64,000 nt of DNA from Mesorhizobium ciceri biovar biserrulae WSM1271 (GTDB lineage: Bacteria > Pseudomonadota > Alphaproteobacteria > Rhizobiales > Rhizobiaceae). Positions 42,647 through 51,529 of the stretch are shown here, in pieces. Position 1 is the stretch's first letter, and the number at the start of each line of letters is the position of its first letter. Made by a program: the position numbers and the translations under genes. Below the pieces are notes generated by a model that was not told where the DNA came from, did no database searches, and was given only the letters and a program-made list of their open reading frames with translations. Location: NCBI RefSeq assembly GCF_000185905.1, contig NC_014923.1:2937501-3001500 (forward strand). Reading direction: 5' to 3'.

Positions 42647-43462
42647 ATGGGCAAGGTAGTGGTGGTCACCTCGGGCAAGGGGGGCGTCGGCAAGACGACC
42701 TCGACGGCGGCCCTAGGGGCGGCCGTGGCCAAGACCGGCAAGAAGGTGGCGCTCGTCGACTTCGACGTCGGCCTGCGCAACCTCGACCTGATCATGGGCG
42801 CCGAGCGGCGCGTGGTGTTCGACCTCGTCAACGTCATCCAGGGCCAGGCCAAGCTCTCGCAGGCGCTGATCCGCGACAAGCGGGTGGAGACGCTGTTCCT
42901 GCTGCCGGCCTCGCAGACGCGCGACAAGGATGCGCTGACCGAGGAAGGCGTCGGCGAAGTCATCGACAAGCTGCGCTCGGTGTTCGACTACGTGTTCTGC
43001 GACAGCCCGGCCGGCATCGAGCGCGGCGCGCAGCTCGCCATGCGCTTTGCCGACGAGGCGGTGATCGTCACCAATCCGGAAGTGTCGTCGGTGCGCGATT
43101 CCGATCGCATCATCGGCCTGCTCGACGCCCGCACCTTGCGGGCCGAGCAGGGCGAGCAGATCGCCAAGCATGTGCTGGTGACGCGCTACGACGCGGCACG
43201 CGCCTCGCGCGGCGAGATGCTGTCCATCGACGACGTGCTGGAAATCCTGTCGGTGCCGCTGCTCGGCATCATCCCGGAAAGCCAGGATGTGCTGCGCGCC
43301 TCCAACCTCGGTTCGCCGGTGACGCTGTCGGAGCCGCTCAATTCCGCTGCCAAGGCCTATATCGACGCTGCCAGGCGGCTGGAGGGCGAGGAATTGCCCG
43401 TCATCGTGCCCTTCGAGCGCAAGGGCTTCCTCGATCGTCTTTTGGGAAGGAGGGCGGCATGA
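42647..43462 (+). CDS. minD: Septum-site-determining ATPase MinD
   Basis: A 271-residue ParA/MinD-type ATPase. The deviant Walker [11 protein letters not shown] starts at residue 9, [15 protein letters not shown] and [12 protein letters not shown] follow, and the C-terminal amphipathic helix [12 protein letters not shown] is the membrane-targeting sequence. It binds the membrane in the ATP form and recruits MinC or MinE. ATG 42647 lies before the conserved start; GGAGG precedes it. Its stop overlaps the minE start. Confidence 0.97.
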   Translation: MGKVVVVTSGKGGVGKTTSTAALGAAVAKTGKKVALVDFDVGLRNLDLIMGAERRVVFDLVNVIQGQAKLSQALIRDKRVETLFLLPASQTRDKDALTEEGVGEVIDKLRSVFDYVFCDSPAGIERGAQLAMRFADEAVIVTNPEVSSVRDSDRIIGLLDARTLRAEQGEQIAKHVLVTRYDAARASRGEMLSIDDVLEILSVPLLGIIPESQDVLRASNLGSPVTLSEPLNSAAKAYIDAARRLEGEELPVIVPFERKGFLDRLLGRRAA

Positions 43463-43731
43463 ACCTGCTCGACATGTTCAAGCGGCGCTCCAGCGCCCCG
43501 GTGGCGCGCGAGCGGCTGCAAGTGCTGCTCGCCTATGAGCGCCGCAACCGCAGCCAGCCCGACCTCGTCTCCATCCTGCGCGAGGAGATCATGGCCGTCA
43601 TCGCCAAGCATGTGCAGATCGACCAGGATTATCTGCAGGTCTCGATGGACCGCGGCGAGACCATGTCGACGCTGGAAATCGACATCCAGATCCCCAACAA
43701 GAGCGCCGTGCCGCTGGCCATGGCGGGGTGA
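43459..43731 (+). CDS. minE: Cell division topological specificity factor MinE
   Basis: A 90-residue protein. The N-terminal membrane-binding stretch NLLDMFKRR and the MinD-contact region [15 protein letters not shown] (about 18-32) are followed by the dimerisation domain with [19 protein letters not shown]. It stimulates the MinD ATPase and drives pole-to-pole oscillation. ATG 43459 overlaps the minD stop (ATGA). Confidence 0.96.
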   Translation: MNLLDMFKRRSSAPVARERLQVLLAYERRNRSQPDLVSILREEIMAVIAKHVQIDQDYLQVSMDRGETMSTLEIDIQIPNKSAVPLAMAG

Positions 43732-43760
43732 GGGCAAGTTAGAGGGAGCCGCGATCCTTC

Positions 43761-43919
43761 GCGCCCCCCTCTGTCCTGCCGGACATCTCCCCCATAAGTG
43801 GGGAGATTGGCAATTTCTGCGCTTCAGTTCTTCTTGCAACGTTGGCGATTGGCGAAAGCCGCATGACGTCCAATCTCCTCCCGTGTGGGGGAGATGTCCG
43901 GCAGGACAGAGGGGGGCGC
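43761..43919. repeat. 159-bp inverted-repeat element (RIME/MITE-like)
   Basis: The ends are inverted repeats of about 50 nt: GCGCCCCCCTCTGTCCTGCC... at 43761 and its complement ending at 43919. Each arm also contains its own hairpin (ATCTCCCC.../...GGGGAGAT). The core between arms is about 60 nt. This matches rhizobium intergenic mosaic elements, non-coding repeats that spread in trans. A solo hairpin of the family is at 7437-7458. Confidence 0.75.
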
Positions 43920-44044
43920 TGTCCCGCCGGCAGAACCGGCTTCGCACCCTCGCACCGCATCGCTCGCAGCGTCCAAACCCCTAAAATGTCCCAAATTTAC
44001 CTTTGTGCCGACGGGGCTTCCCCTGCGCAAGCAGCGGATGTAGG

Positions 44045-44065
44045 CTATATTAGCAATTCGTTAAG
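44045..44065 (+). promoter_or_regulatory. Promoter with near-CtrA box before the coiled-coil gene
   Basis: CTATAT at 44045-44050 is a perfect alphaproteobacterial -10. It overlaps TTAG, CAATTCG, TTAAG (44050-44065). This matches the minC box at 13 of 16 positions, including ATTCGTTAA, and differs from the CtrA consensus by one base in the first half-site. Joint cell-cycle control with minCDE is inferred. Confidence 0.45.
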
Positions 44066-44099
44066 TTCTAAGCGAGGTATGCGTAAGGGGAGTTTGGCG

Positions 44100-45566
44100 A
44101 TGAACTTCAGAGGCCTGATCAAGCGTGCTGAAGACGTGGATAAAGCAATCCAGGACCTGCAGATCGATTTGGCGGACGCGCTGGATGCAAGTCTCGACGC
44201 CGACGACCTGGCGCCGCCAGAGAGCGACGATGTGCCGGATGCCCAGGCGGCAGCCGATGACGGGCCACCCCAGGCCGATGCGGCAAATGACGACAATGCC
44301 GGGAATGCCGAGGATGCGGGCGCTGCGGACAGTTCCGAAACCGCGCCAAGACTGACCGCCCATACACAGACCCGGCTGGCTGCATTGAGCGCCTTCGAGG
44401 GGCTCTTCCACGACGCCAGGGACTATCTGGAGGAGATCAACGACAAGCTGTCGGAGATCGGCACCTCACACCATCTGACGCGCGAATTCCTCAACATCCT
44501 GCACAGCGACATCCTGCGCGCCAACGAGCTGGAGGTTGCCAATGCCGCCCTGGCCGCCGAACAGAGGGCGCTTTCGGAAAAGCTGCACGACGCGACGCGA
44601 AAGCTGCGCGAGCGTGACGGCGCTTTCGAAGCGCTGCAGCAGCGCGAGACAAGCCTGGTCCAGGACCGGGAGACGCTTCGTGCGGCACTTGCCGCGGTCA
44701 GGCTGGAACTCGTCGAGACAGCCAATGCGAGCGCCAAACGCGAGGCGGAGTTCGGCGACATCGCCAAGCGGTTGACCGCCAGGACGGTCGAGGCCAACAG
44801 GCGCTTGCGCGAAAGCAAGATGCTGCGCGAAAAGCACGTCAACCTGTCGATCGAACTCGACAAGGCGCTGAAGCGGGAATCGCAGGCGCGCCACAGGCTC
44901 GACGAGCTGTCGGCGGTCCATGCCACCGAAGCAGCGCGGCTGGCGGAGCTGCTGGCGGCGCTCGGCAAGAGCGAGAAAGAGGAGATGCGGCTGCAGAAGT
45001 CGCTCGAGGCGGCACAGGCGAAACTGTCGGAAACGACCGAAGCGGCCCGCATGATGGAAGGCGACAAGGAAGCCGAGCTGGCTCGCAGCCAGGCGGAAAT
45101 GCGCGGGTTGAGCTCGGAGATCCAGAACCTGCAATCGCGGCTGGAGCAAGTGTCGAGCGAAAACGGCGAAGCCGCAGGCGAGATCGCCAGGCTCAAGAGC
45201 GAACTGAACGATGCCCTGGCCGAAAAGAAGATCGCCGATGAAAGATTGTCCGCGCTGAGCCAGGAGAGCGAAAGCGACAAGATGAGTCTTTCCAAGGTGA
45301 ACGCCAACCTTTCTCAGCTGACGCTGCAACAGGCGTCCGAACAGATACAGTTCGACGTGCAGAGGCAGGAGTGCGAGGACCTCAAGGCCGAAATCGCCTC
45401 GCTCAATGCCCGGATCAAGGAACTGCTGCCCTATGAGCGGCTCCACAAGGCCACCAATGGCAGGCCGCGCGAGGACGGCGTGGTCGAGATGGCCGGGGCG
45501 ATGGCGAAGAAAGCACGGACGACGGGCAGGCGGCGCATGCGCAGGAATGTCGGCGCCGCCACCTGA
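44100..45566 (+). CDS. Long coiled-coil protein, intermediate-filament-like
   Basis: A 488-residue protein. After a short basic start (MNFRGLIKRAEDVDKAI) and an acidic, Ala/Asp-rich spacer (about 35-80), residues 110-450 form an almost uninterrupted coiled coil with heptads of Leu, Ala, Lys and Glu. The C-terminus is strongly basic (KKARTTGRRRMRRN). This is the general plan of crescentin-like and other cytoskeletal or division-site scaffolds. The gene follows minCDE and shares a CtrA-like box with it. GGGGAG precedes ATG 44100; the frame reaches back to 43842, through the repeat element. Confidence 0.6.
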   Translation: MNFRGLIKRAEDVDKAIQDLQIDLADALDASLDADDLAPPESDDVPDAQAAADDGPPQADAANDDNAGNAEDAGAADSSETAPRLTAHTQTRLAALSAFEGLFHDARDYLEEINDKLSEIGTSHHLTREFLNILHSDILRANELEVANAALAAEQRALSEKLHDATRKLRERDGAFEALQQRETSLVQDRETLRAALAAVRLELVETANASAKREAEFGDIAKRLTARTVEANRRLRESKMLREKHVNLSIELDKALKRESQARHRLDELSAVHATEAARLAELLAALGKSEKEEMRLQKSLEAAQAKLSETTEAARMMEGDKEAELARSQAEMRGLSSEIQNLQSRLEQVSSENGEAAGEIARLKSELNDALAEKKIADERLSALSQESESDKMSLSKVNANLSQLTLQQASEQIQFDVQRQECEDLKAEIASLNARIKELLPYERLHKATNGRPREDGVVEMAGAMAKKARTTGRRRMRRNVGAAT

Positions 45567-45616
45567 AGCGTGTCGCGCCTGAAGGATTCAGGCGACCCGC
45601 TTCAGATCCTTCTTTT
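45563..45616 (+). terminator. Terminator after the coiled-coil gene
   Basis: Nested inverted repeats: CTGAAGCG (45563-45570) with CGCTTCAG (45598-45605), and inside them CGCCTGAA/TTCAGGCG around GGA. The stem is followed by ATCCTTCTTTT. The stem begins at the stop codon. The remaining 45617-45853 holds no gene. Confidence 0.6.
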
Positions 45617-45853
45617 GTGCATGGGAGGCCGGCACCTCACCCGGAGAGTAAGTCCAATGGGGCACCGGCCAGGCGGATCGACAGGTCCGCCGCACAGACA
45701 AGGTAGCGCGCCTCGGTCCCGCACGGCATTGGTGCGATCACGGAAGGTGCCAGCGGCAATTCCCCTGGCTTGTGATTCGAACCCTTGCGACGACCCGCCG
45801 GCCGGAGGCTGCAAACACACCCGGAAACGATCGCGGGCCGGCCCGGCGCCTTC

Positions 45854-47638
45854 TCAGTCGAGCGGTTCGTGCTGGTAAAGCTCGTCCATGCTGAGCGAGG
45901 CCAGGGCGCCGAAAGGGGCCTGTTTTTTCACGCGGCCGCCGCTCAGGATGACCACGTCGTCGCAGAACGAGATGGTGCTGTGGTGATGGCTGATGACGAT
46001 GGTCGTGCGGCGGCCGGCTCTCGACTTCAGGGTCTCGACGATGGCCGCTTCCGACAGCCCGTCCACCGCATTGGTGGCTTCGTCCAGGATGAGGAGATCG
46101 GGATCGCGCACCAGGGCTCTCGCCAAGGCGATGCGCTGCCTCTGTCCCGCCGACAGATTGACGCCCCTGTAGCCAACCAGGGTGTCGTAGCCCTGAGGCA
46201 GCCTTTCGATGAATTCATGCGCTTCGGCCAGTCTTGCGGCGGCCTCGGCATCGCCGGCTGTCGCGGCATCCTGGCCGTAGGTTATGTTTTCAAAAATGCT
46301 GCCGTCGACCAGTTCCAGTTCCTGGCTGGCCAGGGCGATGTGCCGGCGCCACTGGCTGGCGTCGATCCGGTCGAGCGGCGATCCATCGACGAGGATGCTG
46401 CCGGTGTCCGGTTCGACGAAGCGGCACAGGAGATTGACGATCGTCGTCTTGCCGGCGCCCGAGCGGCCGATCAGCGCCGTCGAGCGGCCACCGCGGATCT
46501 CGAATGCCGCCGCATGCAGCACAACCTCGCGCCGGTCCGTGCCGGAATAGGTGAATGTCACATCGTCGAACTTGATGCCCTGGCGCAGGCCGTGGAATGG
46601 CCCGTCGCCTTGCGGCGGTTGCGGCTTGCCTGTGGGATCCAGCAGCCATGTCACCTCCTCAAGCGATCCGCTCAGGCCTTGCATCTGGCTCCACGACCCC
46701 TGCAGGGCCCGCATATGCGGCTGCAGCCTGTAGAGCAGGATGACGAAGGCGATGATCAGCGGGAAACTCACCTGCGCCAGCCAGGCGCCGATCACCACCG
46801 CCAGGAACAGCATGGCGTGGAGAACCTCCGTCAGCGGCGGCAGCGCTCCCTGGCGCACCAGCAGCGCGAACGAGGCGCGGCGAACCGCATCCGACGCCGT
46901 GTCGAATATCGCCTTTTCCCGGTTCTCCTGTCCGAAGATGCGGATCAGCCGTCCGGCATGCACAAGGTGAAGCATCTGCGAGGCGAGGTGGCCGTTGCGC
47001 GAGGCGACGCTGCGGCTTGGCTCCTTCAGATTGGCTGAGAGGATGGCGTGCGCGATCTGGACGAGCGCCAGTCCGAGCGTGACCAAAAGCGTCATGCGCC
47101 ACGAAAGCAGCAGCAGGAAAGCCAGGAGGATGATGGCGGCCGATGCGCTGACGATGGCCGACAGCATGATCTGGATCGCATCGGAAGCCCGCCAGGATTC
47201 GTTGGAGATGATGTTGAGCAGGCGTCCGGGATTCTGCCGCAGGAAGAAGGGGTAGCCGACCCGCAACAGCTGCTCCGACAGGGCGCTGCGGATGGAATGG
47301 CTTGCCTTGCCGGAGATGAAGGTCGTCAGCAGCGTGTTGGCGAAGGCGAAGACGTTCTTCAGGATGATCGAGCCGAGGATGGCGGCTGAAATGACGACCA
47401 GCCGGTCGCGCTCGCTCAAGCCCGATCCGACGTGCTGGAGGACAGCGGAGAAGCCTGCCATTCCGGCGGCATCCCCGTGTCCCATGATGATGCCCAGCAA
47501 CGGGATGATCAGGCCGATGCCGAACCCTTCGAGGACGGCGCTGACCAGGCCGAGAACCACCACCGCCGGAAGCAGGCGCAGTTGCCGCTTTCCGAACGCC
47601 CGGAACAGCATCGGCAGGTTTGGCGGCAGCATTGGCAT
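45854..47638 (-). CDS. ABC exporter (MsbA/lipid-flippase type)
   Basis: A 594-residue half-transporter: six membrane helices (about 20-320) and an ATPase domain (about 355-580) with Walker A IGRSGAGKTT, LSAGQRQRIALARAL and LLILDEATNAVD. The dimer would export lipids, lipid-linked sugars or polysaccharide precursors. It is the last gene of the operon 50958-45854 with two glycosyltransferases and an acyltransferase, which fits a surface-glycan pathway. Confidence 0.88.
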   Translation of the reverse strand: MPMLPPNLPMLFRAFGKRQLRLLPAVVVLGLVSAVLEGFGIGLIIPLLGIIMGHGDAAGMAGFSAVLQHVGSGLSERDRLVVISAAILGSIILKNVFAFANTLLTTFISGKASHSIRSALSEQLLRVGYPFFLRQNPGRLLNIISNESWRASDAIQIMLSAIVSASAAIILLAFLLLLSWRMTLLVTLGLALVQIAHAILSANLKEPSRSVASRNGHLASQMLHLVHAGRLIRIFGQENREKAIFDTASDAVRRASFALLVRQGALPPLTEVLHAMLFLAVVIGAWLAQVSFPLIIAFVILLYRLQPHMRALQGSWSQMQGLSGSLEEVTWLLDPTGKPQPPQGDGPFHGLRQGIKFDDVTFTYSGTDRREVVLHAAAFEIRGGRSTALIGRSGAGKTTIVNLLCRFVEPDTGSILVDGSPLDRIDASQWRRHIALASQELELVDGSIFENITYGQDAATAGDAEAAARLAEAHEFIERLPQGYDTLVGYRGVNLSAGQRQRIALARALVRDPDLLILDEATNAVDGLSEAAIVETLKSRAGRRTTIVISHHHSTISFCDDVVILSGGRVKKQAPFGALASLSMDELYQHEPLD

Positions 47639-47647
47639 TACAGCGTT

Positions 47648-48682
47648 TCACCTCGCCTGGGCATTGGCTTGTTGATCTTGCCGCACCGGTTCGGCTCGCG
47701 GCCGTCTGACCAGCAGGAGAACCGCGAACCTGGCCGCGCCGAGCAAATTCATGGCGACGATCGGCCAGTGCGACAGGTTGAGTTCACGATCGAAGGCGGG
47801 TCCTCCCGCCAGTTCCCGGAAAGCCCCTCTTGCGGCCCAGTAGAAATGGCGAAGCAGCCAGGGCGCGTGGCGAACATGCTTCAGGCAGAGCCCGCCATTG
47901 CCCAGGCTGTAGTCGCGATGCAGCTTTTCGATGGCTTTGCGATCCCGCCGGCCGTGATGATGGAAAATCGTCATGTCAGGCACATACTCGACCGCGATGC
48001 CGAGCAGCATCGCGCGCACGAGATAATCGGTATCCTCGGCCGACCGCAATGGTCCGCCGGCGCCGAAGCGTTCGTCGAAATAGCCGATGCGGGCCGCGAC
48101 ATCGCGGTGCATCGTCATGTTGCAGCCCAGCACGAAACCGCCGGGATGAACATCTGGCGTCAGCCGCTCGCGCGCCCACGACCGCTTGATGGTGAACGGC
48201 AAATCCCGGGGATCGCCAAGCTCGACACGGCCGCCCCGGATGAGCCATTGTTCCCCGGACGCATAGTGTCGCTCCAGATCGCGCAGATAGTCGCGATGGA
48301 GCGCGCAGTCGTCGTCGACGAAGACCAGCACACGGCCGCGCGCGCGCCTCAGCCCGGCGTTGCGCGCAGCCGCCAATCCGGGGCGCGGCTCGCAAACGGG
48401 CGTGAACGGAATGTCCGACGCAGCCGCGATGCTGGCCAGGCGTTCGGCCGTGCGGTCGCTCGAACCGTTGTCGACGACCACGAGTTCGGCGGCGAAGCCG
48501 GCATGTGCGCGGCATGCGGCTTGCACCGACTTGATGCAGGCATCGAGCACGGCGACGCGGTTGCGCGTGCAGATGATGAAGCTGACTTCCGGCGCCGCTC
48601 GTTCCGGGCGGGGACCGGCCGGGGCGGGGCCAAGCGCCGTCGAACGATCGCGCTGCAGGGGTTGGTTGGCTTTGACGATCAT
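47648..48682 (-). CDS. Glycosyltransferase family 2 protein
   Basis: A 344-residue GT-A enzyme. EVSFIICTRNRVAVLDACIKSV starts the nucleotide-binding fold (about residue 32); the catalytic DDD sits in VLVFVDDDCALHRDYL, and the acceptor region ends in ERFGAGGPLRSAEDTDYLVRA. A C-terminal segment (WPIVAMNLLGAARFAVLLLV) is a membrane helix. It adds a sugar to a membrane-bound glycan intermediate. It starts 3 nt after the upstream glycosyltransferase. Confidence 0.85.
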   Translation of the reverse strand: MIVKANQPLQRDRSTALGPAPAGPRPERAAPEVSFIICTRNRVAVLDACIKSVQAACRAHAGFAAELVVVDNGSSDRTAERLASIAAASDIPFTPVCEPRPGLAAARNAGLRRARGRVLVFVDDDCALHRDYLRDLERHYASGEQWLIRGGRVELGDPRDLPFTIKRSWARERLTPDVHPGGFVLGCNMTMHRDVAARIGYFDERFGAGGPLRSAEDTDYLVRAMLLGIAVEYVPDMTIFHHHGRRDRKAIEKLHRDYSLGNGGLCLKHVRHAPWLLRHFYWAARGAFRELAGGPAFDRELNLSHWPIVAMNLLGAARFAVLLLVRRPRAEPVRQDQQANAQAR

Positions 48683-48685
48683 GCC

Positions 48686-49792
48686 TCAGCCCGCCTGATA
48701 AGGTGCCAGAACCGCTGCGGCGGGCGCGGATTTGAAGAAGTATGCCATGGCATCGGCTTGCCTGGCGGCCGACAGCGAGGCGCGGCTGAGCCAGGGCGCC
48801 CAGGCGCCGGGCCGCAGGGCATATTGTTCGCGGCGCCGGATGACGTTCCATTTCGCGGTCCGCGTCAGCAATTCATGCGTCAGCGCGGGCTGGTTTTCGT
48901 CGGCGACGAGCTGGTAGAGGAAATAGAACAGGTTCAGCGCGCCGGCCTCGAAGCTCGGCCGCGTCGCCGCCGGCAGCGAGCGGATCTCCTGCTCCAGCGC
49001 GACGATGAAGTCGGCCGCACGGGCGACGGCGCCGTGGCTGACCGCATCGCCAATGTCGCGCAGGTCCCGCGTGGCCTGCGCCAGGCCCTCGCGCTCGAGG
49101 TTCTCGGCCACGATCCGCAAATGCGTCCTGCGCATCTCCTTGACGTGCCGGCTGGTCACGCTTGCCTCATGGACGCGGTAGACGACCAGGTTTTCGGGCA
49201 TCATGGCTGCCGGGTAACGGCCGGCCAGCCGCCTGAAAAGATCGAAATCCTCGGCATGCCGGTAGGCCTGGTCATAGTGCAGGACGCTGTCGTCGATGAC
49301 CTTCCTGTTGTAGACGACCGTCGGGTGCATGAAGATCGTGAAGAACATCGCCAATACAGGGATGCGGCCGAACTGGAACACCGGATCGGGCCTGCCCCTG
49401 GCGATGCGGCCGCGGATCAACATGTCGACGCCGGCGCCGCAGAAGCCCAGTTCGGGCCGCCGCTCGAACAGCGCCACCTGGCGCGACAAACGCCAGGGAT
49501 AGGCGACGTCGTCGGCGTCCATCCGCGCGACCAGTTCGCCCCGGGCGATCGCCAGCCCTTCGTTGAGCGTCGCGACGAGGCCACGGTTTTCGCGCGAGAT
49601 GATCGAAATGCGGCTGTCGGCCTTTTGGCATCGCTCGAGTATCTCGAGCGAATTGTCGGTCGAACCGTCATCGATCGCGATGATTTCCAGGCGACTGTGA
49701 TCCTGCCGCAGGATGCTTCCCAGCGCGGTGGTGAGATAGGGACCGGCATTGTAGACCGGCAACAGGACGGAGACGAGCGGTGCGGCGGTCAT
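48686..49792 (-). CDS. Glycosyltransferase family 2 protein
   Basis: A 368-residue GT2 enzyme. VSVLLPVYNAGPYLTTALGSIL opens the fold; the metal-binding Asp-x-Asp is ARMDADDVAYP, and YDQAYRHAEDFDLFRRLA is the acceptor-side ED motif. Start ATG 49792 overlaps the acyltransferase stop (ATGA). It is part of the surface-glycan operon. Confidence 0.87.
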   Translation of the reverse strand: MTAAPLVSVLLPVYNAGPYLTTALGSILRQDHSRLEIIAIDDGSTDNSLEILERCQKADSRISIISRENRGLVATLNEGLAIARGELVARMDADDVAYPWRLSRQVALFERRPELGFCGAGVDMLIRGRIARGRPDPVFQFGRIPVLAMFFTIFMHPTVVYNRKVIDDSVLHYDQAYRHAEDFDLFRRLAGRYPAAMMPENLVVYRVHEASVTSRHVKEMRRTHLRIVAENLEREGLAQATRDLRDIGDAVSHGAVARAADFIVALEQEIRSLPAATRPSFEAGALNLFYFLYQLVADENQPALTHELLTRTAKWNVIRRREQYALRPGAWAPWLSRASLSAARQADAMAYFFKSAPAAAVLAPYQAG

Positions 49793-50958
49793 CGTCTTGC
49801 ATCCGTGCGCTGGAGTTCGAGCGCCGGTGTGCGGCCATCGGGCGATCCGCCAGCCGCCGTCGCGAGCCAGCCGCCATGGCTGCCCCGTGCGGAGCGGGTG
49901 CGCGCGACATAGGGGAAGTGGCGCTTCAGGCTGTTGAGCGGCCTCTCGAAAACCACCCAGGAAATCGAGGCCGCGACAATCGTGGCGGCACTCGCAACCA
50001 GGAAACGCCCTGGCCCTTGCTCCGAGACGTTGAGCGGAATCCAGGGTTGCGCTTTGACGGCGAGCGACAGCAATATCGGATGATAGAGATAGACGCCGTA
50101 GCTGATGCGGCCGAGGCCAAGCAGCGGCGGCAGTTCGGCAAGCTTTCCCAAAGTGCCGCCAAGGCCGCGCGAACAGGCTGCGACGATGACCATCAGCGGC
50201 ACCAGCGGCAGGACTTGCCGCACCAGCCAATGGGTCCATTCGAGCATCGGATCGGCGGGCGCAGGCACAAACCACTCGATGACAAGGAATGCGGCCGCGA
50301 AGGCAGGCCAGCTGAGCCGCATCCAGTGCGGCAGGGCCGCGCCCCTGGATCGCCAGCAGGCAAGCAGCGCGCCCGTCGCCAGCGCATCCATGGATGCCGG
50401 CGGCAGCAGGTCGCGCGCCAGCGTCGTGTTGGCGGTGAGCGGCCAGTAAAAGCGATAGGCCAGCGACAGTGCGATGACGCCGATGCAGATCTGTTCGAAG
50501 CGGCGGCGCGGGGCCAGCAGGACGACCAGCGGCCAGGCAAGATAGAACTGCTCCTCGATGCTCAGGCTCCAGAAATGGCACAGCACCCAAGGGTTCCAGT
50601 CATTGCGCAGCGCATACCAGAAATTCGACAGGTAAAGCGCATGCCAGACCAGCGATCCCCTGGATTGGTCCAGGTCGACCAGCCAGACGAAACCCAGGAC
50701 GGCGAAATAGGGCGGAAATATCCGCAAGCCCCGCCTGATATAGAAGGATCGCAGCGCAGGACCGGTCTCGAATTCGGCGGCCGAACGCGCTTCCAGGAGC
50801 AGGCGCGTGATCAGGAAGCCGCTCAGCACGAAGAACAGCCGCACGCCGATATGGCCCCAGAATGAAGATCCTCCAGCGGCGAAGAAATGGGAATACAACA
50901 CCATCGTCACGGCGATGGCTCTCAACGCATCCAGTTGGATGTCGCGTGCGCTTCCCAT
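49789..50958 (-). CDS. Acyltransferase-3 family membrane protein (OafA/YrhL type)
   Basis: A 389-residue integral membrane protein with about ten helices. The N-terminal blocks RDIQLDALRAIAVTMVLYSHFF and GVRLFFVLSGFLITRLLL and the later HFWSLSIEEQFYLAWPL are the acyltransferase-3 signatures. It O-acetylates a polysaccharide or lipid sugar. ATG 50958 follows GGCGG with good spacing; ATG 50967 or 51000 are possible. First gene of the glycan operon. Confidence 0.88.
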   Translation of the reverse strand: MGSARDIQLDALRAIAVTMVLYSHFFAAGGSSFWGHIGVRLFFVLSGFLITRLLLEARSAAEFETGPALRSFYIRRGLRIFPPYFAVLGFVWLVDLDQSRGSLVWHALYLSNFWYALRNDWNPWVLCHFWSLSIEEQFYLAWPLVVLLAPRRRFEQICIGVIALSLAYRFYWPLTANTTLARDLLPPASMDALATGALLACWRSRGAALPHWMRLSWPAFAAAFLVIEWFVPAPADPMLEWTHWLVRQVLPLVPLMVIVAACSRGLGGTLGKLAELPPLLGLGRISYGVYLYHPILLSLAVKAQPWIPLNVSEQGPGRFLVASAATIVAASISWVVFERPLNSLKRHFPYVARTRSARGSHGGWLATAAGGSPDGRTPALELQRTDARR

Positions 50959-50967
50959 CAGCGGCAT

Positions 50968-51529
50968 CCGCCAGCGTGATGGCCGCGACCAAGCCGCCAC
51001 CCGGCCGTTTCGAGCGGCAGGCCAAGGCGGACGAGACCCGCCAGAGCGCAGGCATCGTCGAACCTACGCTCGAAATCGACGGACGGGTGGCTCAAGCTGG
51101 TCAACCTGGCGGGATCCTCCACGGCGCATATCCAGTCGCAAACGAGTCCCCCAGGAGATCGTTCGGCTACGGCATTGTGCGGCGCAACACAAAAAATCTA
51201 CCCAGCTGAAATACTTATGTGAGCAAGCGCTAAAAAATTGAGAAAACCGAGCGTTTCTCGTCAATTCTGGCGATTTTTCTCAGAACTTAAACGCTGTGGT
51301 TTAAATTTTTCCGATGTTCCCGCCTCGGTTGATTTGCGAGCTCGTGGCTTGAGAGCCTAGTTCTTTGTTAGACCACAGGAAATTCCGTAATCTATATTTT
51401 GTCTATATGGATCCGGCCCTGGCTCCGTGAAGAAATGATTTGGAACCATTAGCTTTGCGCGGTGCAGCATCGTCTCTGTTTTTCGTCGTTGCCACGCGCA
51501 ACGCCCATTACTCGGCTGACCGCCAACCC
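50968..51529. other. AT-rich upstream region of the glycan operon
   Basis: No gene found in about 560 nt. The part 51200-51420 is strikingly AT-rich. It contains the imperfect palindrome TTGAGAAA...TTTCTCGTCAA (51237-51263). A weak -35 TTGACG is seen on the minus strand in the same place, so this is probably the operon promoter region. An AT-rich silencer-bound (MucR-like) promoter is plausible. Confidence 0.4.

Noticed and set aside
45760..45800. GGTTCGAATC-like tRNA T-arm on the minus strand
   Set aside because: No T-stem pairing, acceptor stem or anticodon arm could be fitted around it.
46984..47389. Plus-strand open frames through the ABC exporter, glycosyltransferase and pump genes
   Set aside because: High-GC shadow frames opposite well-supported genes; they show no family motifs.
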